From Verrucomicrobiota bacterium (GTDB lineage Bacteria > Verrucomicrobiota > Verrucomicrobiia > Opitutales > Opitutaceae), in contig JAFEGX010000147.1 in assembly GCA_018239675.1 (NCBI GenBank), positions 1 through 39,753 of the forward strand: a stretch of DNA of 39,753 nucleotides, given 5' to 3'. A program made the translations under genes and the position numbers. The notes below the pieces were generated by a model. It worked only from the letters and a program-made list of their open reading frames with translations, was not told the DNA's origin and did not search any database. How positions within the stretch are numbered: position 1 is the stretch's first letter; every line of letters begins with the position of its first letter. Positions 1 to 6,806 of the stretch are shown here, piece by piece.

Positions 1-81
1 CGACGTGAGGAGGCTGGCCATCCGTCTTTTCAACTTTCAACCGACTACCTTCAACTACCCACTTCAGCCCGCCGACCCGCG

Positions 82-540
82 TCACGTCTTCTTTTTGTAT
101 ACTGTCGCCGGATCGAACAGGCGCTCGGCCGTGAACTGCAGCTTGAGTGCCGGGTCGGAAAGATCAGAGAGCCGGCGGTAGAAGCATGACTTGTAGCCGT
201 TGTGACAGGCCGCGTTCGCGGAGCCGGTCTGCTCGACCTTGATCAGCAGCACGTCCTGGTCGCAGTCCGTCCGGACCTCCTGCACGAGTTGGACGTTGCC
301 GGACTCCTCGCCCTTTACCCAGAGCTTGTTCCGCGAGCGGCTCCAGTACGTCGCCTTCCGCGTCTTAAGCGTCTGCGCCAGCGACTCCGCGTTCATGAAC
401 GCGAACATCAGCACCTCGCCGGAATGGACGTCCTGGGCGATGCAGGGGATCAGGCCGTCAGGCCCGAATTTCGGCTGCAGCGTCGTGCCGAGTTCGATCT
501 CGGCCGTCGTCGTGCGGGCGGGGAAGACATAGGTGCTCAT
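82..540 (-). CDS. hisI: Phosphoribosyl-AMP cyclohydrolase (HisI)
   Basis: This enzyme opens the adenine ring of phosphoribosyl-AMP in the third step of histidine biosynthesis, in the cytoplasm. The 152-residue protein shows the family signatures in order: a [19 protein letters not shown] block, the metal-binding DCDQDVLL segment, and [11 protein letters not shown] near the C-terminus, which supply the cysteine and aspartate ligands for zinc and magnesium. It is a stand-alone HisI with no HisE (pyrophosphohydrolase) domain fused behind it. The ATG start lies 11 bases behind the stop of the upstream DUF971 gene, so the two are probably one transcript. No other his genes are in view. The assignment is firm from the motifs. 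Confidence 0.97.
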   Translation of the reverse strand: MSTYVFPARTTTAEIELGTTLQPKFGPDGLIPCIAQDVHSGEVLMFAFMNAESLAQTLKTRKATYWSRSRNKLWVKGEESGNVQLVQEVRTDCDQDVLLIKVEQTGSANAACHNGYKSCFYRRLSDLSDPALKLQFTAERLFDPATVYKKKT

Positions 541-551
541 GGGAAAAGGGT

Positions 552-851
552 TCAGCCGGCGCCGAGTTTGCGGAGGTAATCGTACGAGTAGAGTCCGGTG
601 CGGTGGCCGTCGCTGAAGTCGAACCGGACCGCGTAATTGCCGACCTTGGCCCAGCCGACGACCTCGACGCCCGTGAAATCCTTCGGACCGTCGCCGCCGT
701 ACTGGTGACCGAAGATGTCCCGCTCTCCCTGGGTCTCCGCGCTCGGCGAAGCCGCGCGAAGCTTCGCGGGCTGGTAAAAGGTCTCGGCGCCGTCATCCCA
801 CCGGATGGCGACCTCGGTGCCGATCAGCTGGATTTCAACCGGGGCATTCAT
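552..851 (-). CDS. DUF971 family protein
   Basis: A 99-residue protein matching the DUF971 / gamma-butyrobetaine-hydroxylase-like N-terminal domain. The visible hallmarks are an early IRWDDG segment, the [22 protein letters not shown] core, and the closing [11 protein letters not shown]. In eukaryotic hydroxylases this fold is a small zinc-binding module, but its role as a free-standing bacterial protein is not established. The reading frame stays open upstream to 962. I chose the ATG at 851 because the domain begins immediately after it, whereas the upstream codons run into a GC-rich extragenic hairpin and do not look like protein. It precedes hisI by 11 bases and is probably co-transcribed with it. 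Whether the two are functionally linked is unknown. Confidence 0.85.
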   Translation of the reverse strand: MNAPVEIQLIGTEVAIRWDDGAETFYQPAKLRAASPSAETQGERDIFGHQYGGDGPKDFTGVEVVGWAKVGNYAVRFDFSDGHRTGLYSYDYLRKLGAG

Positions 852-930
852 GCGCAGGGCGGAATGAGTAGCGTCCTTTCCCCGGAGGTGAACAGCAAAT
901 TTGGGTGGTGGTGCAGTTTTCCGAAACCGG

Positions 931-989
931 TGTGGGGCGGGCGCCCTCACCCGCCAGCGCACGAGCGGGGTGAGGGCACCCCGCCCACA
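931..989. repeat. Extragenic GC-rich hairpin between divergent genes
   Basis: Two inverted arms of about 24 bases, 931-954 and 965-989, pair with only small slips around a 10-base loop. The arms share the core GCCCTCACCC and GGGTGAGGGC. The element sits between the divergent DUF971 and NADH dehydrogenase genes, so it is not downstream of either and is unlikely to be a terminator for them. It resembles a REP-like extragenic palindrome, although no second copy is seen in this window. Confidence 0.6.
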
Positions 990-1122
990 TTCTCAGGCAG
1001 CTCCCGACCCAATTGTGTGACGATCCAACTTTCGGCCCTGGCCGCCGTGTCGGCACGGGTTGCGGGCCATCCGCCCGGCCAACCTCCGTTGCAATTTCGG
1101 TCCGCCGCCCCAGACTGCGAGC

Positions 1123-2418
1123 ATGCCGTCGTCTCCGTCCGCTGAACTGCCTCACATCGTCGTGATTGGCGCCGGGTTTGGCGGCCTCGCGTTCTGCCAG
1201 AATTTTCCGGCGCACCTCGCGCGCATCACGGTCATCGACCGGCAGAATCACCATCTCTTCCAGCCGCTGCTCTACCAGGTGGCCACCGCCGGCCTCTCCG
1301 CGGTCGACATCGCCCAGCCGATCCGCGCGCTGTTCGGCGACCGGCCGAACCTCTCGGTCATCATGGCCGAGGTCACCGCGCTCGACCTGGCCGGCCGCCG
1401 GGTCGTGCACGCCCGCGGCGAGCTCACCTACGATTACCTGATCGTGGCGGCCGGCGGGCGCACCAGCTATTTCGGCCATCCGGAGTGGGAGCAGTTCGCT
1501 CCCGGGCTCAAGACGCTCGACGATGCCCTCGCGATCCGGCGCCGGATTCTCCTTTCATTCGAGCGGGCCGAGACGGAACCGGACCCGGCGAAACGCGAGG
1601 CCGCGATGACCATCGTGTTGATCGGCGGCGGGCCGACCGGGGTCGAACTGGCCGGTACCTTCGCCGAGCTCACGCGCACGGTGCTGAACCGCGACTTCGA
1701 CCACATCGACCCGTCCAAGGCCCGGGTCATCCTGCTCGAGGGCAGCCCGCGCGTGCTGGCCGCCTATCCGCCGGATCTCTCGGCCAGCGCGCAGCGACAG
1801 CTCGAACGGCTCGGCGTCGAGGTCCGCACGGCCACGCGAGTCGAGTCGATCACCGAGGGCCGCGTGGTCGCGGGCGGGCAGGAAATCCGGGCGGACAACA
1901 TTGTGTGGAGCGCCGGAGTCGCCGCGGTGTCACTGGCCCGGCAGCTCGGCGCGGAGGAGGACCGGGCGGGCCGGGTCAAGGTCCTGCCCGACCTGAGCGT
2001 GCCCGGTCACCCGGAGGTCTTTGCCGTCGGCGACCTCATCTCGCTGGTGGACGCCAACGGCGTGACTGTGCCGGGCGTGGCTCAGGGCGCGATCCAGGCC
2101 GGGCGCCACGTGGCGCGCCTGCTGCGGCGCGAACTGCGCGGCGAGCGGTTCGCGCCGTCCGGCCGCGAGGCCTTCGCGTACCGCGACAAGGGCAACATGG
2201 CCACGATCGGGCGCTCCTCGGCGGTGGCGGAGATCGGCCGACTGCATTTCGGCGGCTACCCGGCTTGGCTCGCTTGGCTGGGCGTGCACCTCCTGTTCCT
2301 GATCGGTTTCCGGAACAAGCTCTCGGTGCTCCTCCAGTGGACCTACTCCTATTTCACCTACCGGCGCGGCGCCCGGGTGATCAGCGGCGTCGAGGGCCCG
2401 CCGGCCCACTCGGCGTGA
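1123..2418 (+). CDS. ndh: Type II NADH dehydrogenase (NDH-2)
   Basis: A single-subunit flavoprotein that passes electrons from NADH to quinone at the membrane without pumping protons. The 431-residue protein has the FAD-binding Rossmann motif GAGFGG at residues 16-21 and a second, NADH-binding motif GGGPTGVELAG beginning at residue 168. Near the end it has the NDH-2 quinone-side segment (VPGVAQGAIQAGRHVA), then a hydrophobic WLAWLGVHLLFLIGF stretch and YSYFTYRRGARVI, which in this family form the C-terminal membrane anchor. The frame is open from 1060, but the ATG at 1123 places the Rossmann fold at the normal distance from the N-terminus. It stands alone, divergent from DUF971-hisI and convergent with the next gene. 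Confidence 0.95.
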   Translation: MPSSPSAELPHIVVIGAGFGGLAFCQNFPAHLARITVIDRQNHHLFQPLLYQVATAGLSAVDIAQPIRALFGDRPNLSVIMAEVTALDLAGRRVVHARGELTYDYLIVAAGGRTSYFGHPEWEQFAPGLKTLDDALAIRRRILLSFERAETEPDPAKREAAMTIVLIGGGPTGVELAGTFAELTRTVLNRDFDHIDPSKARVILLEGSPRVLAAYPPDLSASAQRQLERLGVEVRTATRVESITEGRVVAGGQEIRADNIVWSAGVAAVSLARQLGAEEDRAGRVKVLPDLSVPGHPEVFAVGDLISLVDANGVTVPGVAQGAIQAGRHVARLLRRELRGERFAPSGREAFAYRDKGNMATIGRSSAVAEIGRLHFGGYPAWLAWLGVHLLFLIGFRNKLSVLLQWTYSYFTYRRGARVISGVEGPPAHSA

Positions 2419-2556
2419 CGCCGCCGGGCGCGGTCGCAGTTGTGGCTTGAAGGATGTCAGTCGAATGCCGGGCGAGCAGCTGGCGTTGCAGCCTCCGGCC
2501 CGTCGCGAACCCGCCATGCGATCGGCCTATCAACTTTCAACCGTCCCCATTCAACC

Positions 2557-2579
2557 GGCCGGCCCCGCCAAGGCCGGCC
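2557..2579. terminator. Candidate hairpin terminator between convergent genes
   Basis: Two copies of the self-complementary octamer GGCCGGCC (2557-2564 and 2572-2579) flank a 7-base loop. The hairpin lies 4 bases past the stop codon of the minus-strand glycosidase and about 140 bases past the stop of ndh. No uridine tract follows on either strand, so it is a weak intrinsic terminator at best. The rest of 2419-2583 holds only a short 'CAACTTTCAACCG' repeat, also present at about 29-44. Confidence 0.4.
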
Positions 2580-2583
2580 TGGA

Positions 2584-5112
2584 TCACGACGGCGCGTAGG
2601 TGTAGTAGCCGTCCGCGGTCGGCCGGTGGTTTTCCTCCCACCAGCGGCGAACCACCCACGACTCCACCACGACCTCGACGTCGGGTGGGAGGTTGGCGTG
2701 CACAGCGAACTTGAGCGTCGCGCCGGACCACGCGCGATTGAGCCGCACCTTGTAGACGAGCCAGGAGCACCCGAAGGACTGGGTGTTGCCGTGCTGCCGT
2801 CCGTCCGGCACCGGGACCAGCTGCACCTTCTGGCCGTCTACGCTCGCCAGGACCTGCACGATCTGCACGACGGTCGGCGCATATTTCCACTCGGCACCGC
2901 CACGCCGGAGCCGGATCACCACCGCTAGGATGGGTTGGTCGCCGCCCAGCGCCGGCAGCGCGGCGGCATAGGTGCTCAGTTTGCGCGTCAGGCCTTTCTG
3001 CTCGAACAGCGCCGCATCCGCGAAGCGGACGTCAAGGCGCGGATCCGCGGCGATCGACTGCAGGGCGAGGGCTGCCCCGAGCGGCGCGACGCCTGCGGCC
3101 CCGTTGGCGCGCGGGGGCAGGCGCTTGGCGCGGGGACTAAACGGGCTGACCTCGACCAGGACCGTCTCGAACGGGCGGAGCCAGAGCTCGACCGCATCCC
3201 CGGCCCGCCACACGCGTTGTCGCCCGTTGCGCACCTCGCGGTGGTCCGGGAACAAGCTGCGCAGCTGGAGCATTGCGCCGGGCGCCGTCGTGAGGCCGAC
3301 GCTTTCGTCGAGCCGGAACGTGACGGGCCGCGCTGCGAAATGGGCGTTGTGCAGGAAGATCGCCGCCTTCGTACCGCGGCCATGGGCGTAGCCGTAAACC
3401 TCGTTGCGGAACGGATCGCCGCCGACGAGCCGGCGTTGGCGGAAGAGGGCGGCGTTTGCCCGGGCAAACCGCGTGATCCACGCGAGGAACTCCACGTCGT
3501 CGTCGGTCAGGTGGCGCAGGTTGCCCCAGAGGTTCGGAAACAGCCGGCTGCCGCGGCCGAGGTCCATCACTAGGCTCTCGCGCCAGCGCTCGCCGCCCAT
3601 GAAGTTGCCCCACCGGGTGTCGGACAGCCAGATGCCGAGGCTGTCCTTCAGGCGCGGCGGGATGTTCCGGGCATGGTGGGCGTTCTGGTCCTGGGCGAGC
3701 GTGACCGAGTCCCGGTAGTAAAGCGTCGGCGTCGAACTGGTGCCGGAACCTTCCATGTGCAGGCCCGACTCGAAGATCGCGTCACCATGCAGCGCCCAGA
3801 ACGGCGAGCGCAGGCCCCAGTACCACATGATGAACACGTCCGGCGCGACCGCCCGGGCGCGGCGCGCCAGATCGATCAGCCACTCGTGCATGGCCTCGGT
3901 GGCGTATTTCCCGGGGAGGTGGCCGTGGTCGAGGCGGTCGCAGGCGTAGGAGCCGCCGTCGAACTTGAGGAACCGCACGCCGTTTTTCCGCACATGGTGC
4001 AGCACGCCCCGCGCGAGGATGTCCTGGTAGCGCCGTTCGCCCAGGCAGAAGGTGAGGCCGTCCGCGCCGAGCGGGAAGCCCTCGCGGTAGAGTTGGGTCG
4101 GGGGCTTTCCGTCGGCGAACGCTCCGGGATAGTCCCAGCACGATTGCAGGCCCCAGCTGGTGGCGAACCACAGGCCGAACTTGAGGTGCAGGCTCCGCAC
4201 GCGCCGGAGCATCGCGTCGGGCCCGTGCGGGAAGGCTGTGGGCTTGAATCGCGTGAGGTCCGACGCCGCGTCGATCCAACCGGTGTCGAGCGTGAAGTAG
4301 TCGAAGGTCACGCCCCGATCCTTCAGCTCGGCGAGATGGCCGAGCACCTCAAGCGCCTGCTCGTCGTCCAGCGCGGGGCACGCTCCCCACTGGTTGTTGA
4401 TCCCGAACGGCGTGTAGACGCCGATCATGCCTGGCCGCGGCCGGGATTTCGCCTCGAGGTATGAAAGGAAATGCTCCCGCGCGCCGCCGGCGGGGGCGAC
4501 GCTCAGCAGGGCGACTTGGCTGCGGAAGCTCGCGCCGGGTGCGAGCCGGCGGCCGGGATGATGGAGCAGCCGCACCCGGTTCTGGTCGCCGAGGTTCTCG
4601 CCCGACGGGTGCTCGATCGCGGCGAACGCCTCGCCGTCGAGAAACAGGGGCTGGCCGGCGCCGCCGTCCGTGACTGCCCCGGCATACGGAAAGTTCTCGA
4701 GCTCGACGTCGAGGAGCAGGAGCTCGTGGCCGCTGCGGTTCTCGAACTCGATCCACTTGCGGCGGGTGGGTCCGTCGAGCTCCAGGTGCAGCCTCGCCTC
4801 GTGCCCGGTGCCGCGGCTGCGCAGCCCCACCACGGCCGCCTGCCGCCCGCGCACCCGCACGCCGGTGACGGCAAAGTCGGCCACGCGCGCGAACGGCTCG
4901 GCCACCTGGTCAACGGCGGCCGAGAACACCAGCGCCAGCTCCACGGCGCCGTCGAATCGGGTGGTCCGGCCGGTGCGCCGATTGACGAGCACGTCCCCGC
5001 TGGGTGTCCCGTCTTGCCAGCGAAACTGCCAGGCCACCTGTTCGTTCGACAGGTCAATGAGGCCGGTCGGTTCGGCCGCGGGCAACGGGGGAGGAGAGAA
5101 GCGCGCCTTCAT
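2584..5112 (-). CDS. Clan GH-D (GH36-like) glycoside hydrolase, putative alpha-galactosidase
   Basis: An 842-residue protein with an N-terminal beta-rich domain (about 1-250), a TIM-barrel catalytic domain (about 260-560) and beta-rich C-terminal domains. Visible clan GH-D signatures are DTGW at 276-279 and the predicted nucleophile D385 in FLKFDGG. These resemble alpha-galactosidases of families 27 and 36, but I cannot fix substrate or family number. No convincing signal peptide is seen from this start. I chose the ATG at 5112 because the family-like sequence begins there, with GGGAG two bases before it. The frame remains open to 5565, but that 151-codon extension is charged, low-complexity and uses atypical codons (many A- and G-ending ones), so I treat it as probably noncoding. 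It is transcribed toward ndh. Confidence 0.8.
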   Translation of the reverse strand: MKARFSPPPLPAAEPTGLIDLSNEQVAWQFRWQDGTPSGDVLVNRRTGRTTRFDGAVELALVFSAAVDQVAEPFARVADFAVTGVRVRGRQAAVVGLRSRGTGHEARLHLELDGPTRRKWIEFENRSGHELLLLDVELENFPYAGAVTDGGAGQPLFLDGEAFAAIEHPSGENLGDQNRVRLLHHPGRRLAPGASFRSQVALLSVAPAGGAREHFLSYLEAKSRPRPGMIGVYTPFGINNQWGACPALDDEQALEVLGHLAELKDRGVTFDYFTLDTGWIDAASDLTRFKPTAFPHGPDAMLRRVRSLHLKFGLWFATSWGLQSCWDYPGAFADGKPPTQLYREGFPLGADGLTFCLGERRYQDILARGVLHHVRKNGVRFLKFDGGSYACDRLDHGHLPGKYATEAMHEWLIDLARRARAVAPDVFIMWYWGLRSPFWALHGDAIFESGLHMEGSGTSSTPTLYYRDSVTLAQDQNAHHARNIPPRLKDSLGIWLSDTRWGNFMGGERWRESLVMDLGRGSRLFPNLWGNLRHLTDDDVEFLAWITRFARANAALFRQRRLVGGDPFRNEVYGYAHGRGTKAAIFLHNAHFAARPVTFRLDESVGLTTAPGAMLQLRSLFPDHREVRNGRQRVWRAGDAVELWLRPFETVLVEVSPFSPRAKRLPPRANGAAGVAPLGAALALQSIAADPRLDVRFADAALFEQKGLTRKLSTYAAALPALGGDQPILAVVIRLRRGGAEWKYAPTVVQIVQVLASVDGQKVQLVPVPDGRQHGNTQSFGCSWLVYKVRLNRAWSGATLKFAVHANLPPDVEVVVESWVVRRWWEENHRPTADGYYTYAPS

Positions 5113-5500
5113 TACTCCCGATCTTGGCGCTCCCGTCCGCCGGCGCACAGGCAAAAGCGACGACGCGACCAAGCCCTTCCCGCCGCGAGCCTCTCGCGTA
5201 AAGGCAGAACAACCCTCCGTGTGCCGCAGCGCGCCAAGGCAACGCCTGACCCCGCTCCCGTCGGCCCGGTTCCGCCCGTCCGCCCCAGGCTCTCCTTTCG
5301 CCTTCGCACCATCCGGATCCGCCTTCTCTGGCTCCACCCCCTGCGGCCTCTCCATCTCTGGCTCCGACGTCTCTGGCTTCTCCACCTCCTGCTCCGCCAC
5401 CGCCAGCTCCGCCCCGTCTGGCTTTGCTGCCTCTCGCATCGTTGCCTCTATCTCCGCCACCGATGGCTCGCCATTTCTGTCCTCGCCCCGTCCGCGCCTG
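5113..5500. other. Gene-poor, low-complexity region upstream of the glycosidase
   Basis: No gene is supported here. From about 5316 to 5440 the plus strand is pyrimidine-rich and carries degenerate direct repeats built on TCTGGCT and CTCCGCC. In the minus strand this reads as an open, Glu/Lys/Pro-rich extension of the glycosidase frame, with codon usage unlike its neighbours. It ends at the first palindrome of the array that follows. Confidence 0.55.
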
Positions 5501-5670
5501 GTGTCACGCATTGGGTGACTCGCCGCTCCTGATCCCCGCTTGCGCCGGTGCTGGTAGCGGCACACGCAGTGACTTTGCGCCCCGGTCCCGCGCAGTCTGG
5601 TTTTCGCGCACCATCCATCGTGTCACGCATTGAGTGACGCGACCCTCAACCAAAGGCCAACTAGGCGGGT

Positions 5671-5687
5671 GTCACGCAATAGGTGAC
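5671..5687 (+). promoter_or_regulatory. Operator-like palindrome just before the HTH gene start
   Basis: Third copy of the GTCAC-N7-GTGAC site, ending 8 bases before the ATG at 5696. A bound protein here would cover the ribosome-binding region and probably the transcript start, so autoregulation is the natural reading. This is inferred, not shown. Confidence 0.55.
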
Positions 5688-5695
5688 AATGGAGC

Positions 5696-6103
5696 ATGAC
5701 CAACCCCTACATCCATCCGCGCCTGCGGCCCATGTTCGAGCTGGCGGAGCTGCTGGCCCGGGAAGCGAGCCAGGCGGTTCGGCAGGATCCGCGGTTCCGG
5801 TTTCGTCGTCGCCACTACGGCCAAACCCTGCGGCCCGGAGTTTTCACGCCGCTCTGGAACGCGCTCGCTGCCGAGGCAACGCGCCTCCTGCCGCGGCACG
5901 GGACCAAAGCCGAGCTGGGACGCTACCTCGGGGTCCCGCGCCAGCGCGTGCACGACTACCTCAAGGCGCGATCGGCCATGCCCGATGCGGAACGGACCCT
6001 GCGCCTCGTGGCCTGGGTGGTGGCGCGCCACGAGCACGAAGGCCGCTACCCGTTGACCGGACCCTGGCAAGGTGGGCGCTCGGCGGCGTCACGGATTGAG
6101 TGA
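5696..6103 (+). CDS. Orphan helix-turn-helix protein embedded in the palindrome array
   Basis: A 135-residue basic protein that I do not recognise as a named family. Residues 70-91 (TKAELGRYLGVPRQRVHDYL) look like a Cro/cI-type helix-turn-helix, followed by a helix at about 97-112. The N-terminal 60 residues contain a helical FELAELLAREAS segment and an Arg-rich patch (RFRFRRRH). This predicts a small DNA-binding regulator. A palindrome sits 8 bp before the ATG, and another contains the stop codon: the last residues S-R-I-E and the TGA are encoded within the site at 6088-6104. A decayed copy of the last 24 codons lies at 6466-6560. An alternative start is the ATG at 5732. No partner gene adjoins it. 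DNA binding is likely, and the target being the array is inference. Confidence 0.75.
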   Translation: MTNPYIHPRLRPMFELAELLAREASQAVRQDPRFRFRRRHYGQTLRPGVFTPLWNALAAEATRLLPRHGTKAELGRYLGVPRQRVHDYLKARSAMPDAERTLRLVAWVVARHEHEGRYPLTGPWQGGRSAASRIE

Positions 6104-6124
6104 CACCAGCGCGGGGCGCCTGGC
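6030..6124 (+). repeat. Direct repeat A: 3' end of the HTH gene plus palindrome
   Basis: This 95-bp segment covers residues 112-135 of the HTH gene, its stop codon, the palindrome and 20 bp of flank. It is repeated without gaps at 6466-6560, with 13 differences by my hand count (about 86% identity). Confidence 0.8.
6088..6104. repeat. Palindrome containing the HTH gene's stop codon
   Basis: Fourth site of the array. The TGA stop (6101-6103) lies in the right arm and the codons for the last three residues span the left arm and centre. The gene is therefore bounded by a palindrome at each end, like a cassette. Confidence 0.85.
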
Positions 6125-6461
6125 AGCGTTTGGATCAGAGTGAATGGCTGTAATTCATGGGCCGATGCCGGGAAAGAGGGTGGTGGTGTCTGGACGGCGA
6201 CGGTCCAGGCAGCGGCGAGATGACGGGGTAGACGAGTGACGCCGATGGGTCGACAGGCGCTTGGTGGCGTCATGGATTGAGTGACACCAACGTGGGGCGT
6301 CTGGCGGAGTGCGGATCAGAGGTAATAGCTGTGATTCATGGGCCGAGGTCGGAAGGAGCGCGGTGGTTTCCGGACGGTGACGGTCCAGACGGCGGCGCGA
6401 TGGCGGAATGGACGGGTGAGGCCGATGGGTCGACAGACGCTTGGTGGCGTCACGCATTGAG
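6101..6461. repeat. Two tandem 181/180-bp units, each ending in a palindrome
   Basis: Unit 1 (6101-6281) and unit 2 (6282-6461) align along their whole length with one gap and about 32 mismatches by hand count (about 82% identity). Each starts within the right arm of one palindrome and runs to the next. Well-conserved parts are the CATGGGCCGA segment, GACGGTCCAG, and GATGGGTCGACAG before the palindrome. No open reading frame is conserved between the units in a way that suggests protein, so this is a duplicated noncoding module of moderate age. Confidence 0.85.
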
Positions 6462-6465
6462 TGAC

Positions 6466-6560
6466 ACGAGCCCGAGGGCAGCTACCCGTTGAACGGACCT
6501 TGGCAAGGCGGGAGCTCGGTGGAGTCACGGAATGAGTTAGACCAACGCGGGGCGCCTGGC
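6466..6560 (+). pseudogene. Decayed copy of the HTH gene's 3' end
   Basis: Direct repeat B of the 95-bp segment at 6030-6124. It keeps the codons for YPLxGPWQGG but has lost the stop (TGA changed to TTA), and its palindrome right arm has decayed to GTTAG. It is a gene fragment left by duplication and not a functional gene. Confidence 0.7.
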
Positions 6561-6580
6561 GGTGTCACGGATTGGGTGAC

Positions 6581-6806
6581 ACCGGCATGGAGGCGGGTCC
6601 AACCGGGCTGGGAGGGAGTGCGTGCGATGGGCCGTGGCACGGAAAGGGCGTGGCGGCGGTGGGGTGGAAGGGCGGGATCGGTCTGGGAGCGCAGCGGAGG
6701 GGCAACCGGTGGCGCAAGTTTCGCAACGGATGCGGCGCGCGGGGCGCCGGGATGCGGTAGGGTGGCGGCGCCCGTCACTCGACCGGGGTTCGTTCAATTT
6801 TTCGCC
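6581..6806. other. G-rich leader region before the DUF362 gene
   Basis: No gene is supported in these 226 bases. The plus strand is G-rich, with four G-runs between 6661 and 6687 that could approach a G-quadruplex pattern, although one loop is long. The promoter for the following operon should lie here, but no clear -35/-10 pair is visible. Confidence 0.4.

Larger units (their letters stand above)
5503..6580. repeat. Array of eight interrupted palindromes GTCAC-N7-GTGAC around an HTH gene
   Basis: Eight 17-bp sites occur at 5503-5519, 5622-5638, 5671-5687, 6088-6104, 6269-6285, 6449-6465, 6524-6540 and 6564-6580. The consensus is GTCAC-G(C/G)ATTG(A/G)-GTGAC, and the best copies extend to GTGTCAC/GTGACAC arms. 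The copy at 6269 has one changed arm base and the copy at 6524 has a decayed right arm (GTTAG). The 7-base centre is itself conserved and not symmetric, so all sites point the same way. Spacing is irregular (119, 49, 417, 181, 180, 75 and 40 bp). I see no copy elsewhere in the window. The array brackets one gene, a small HTH protein, so the sites look like binding sites for that protein. That link is an inference from position and symmetry. Confidence 0.9.

Noticed and set aside
5671..5687. parS-like or CRP/FNR-like site
   Set aside because: The arms and spacing (GTCAC-N7-GTGAC) do not match parS or the TGTGA-N6-TCACA pattern of CRP.
6155..6457. 100-residue minus-strand ORF with internal repeats
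   Set aside because: It is a reading of the 181-bp tandem units and palindromes; the repeated peptide arises from DNA duplication, not from a protein family.
5503..6580. CRISPR array
   Set aside because: Sites are 17-bp palindromes at irregular spacing (40-417 bp), the sequences between them are themselves duplicated rather than unique, and no cas genes are present.
6661..6687. G-quadruplex motif
   Set aside because: Four G-runs are present but one loop is 8 bases, and G-runs are expected by chance in DNA this GC-rich.
6489..6806. N-terminal extension of the DUF362 protein
   Set aside because: The extension covers the decayed gene copy and a palindrome, and the Tat signal starts cleanly at 6807.
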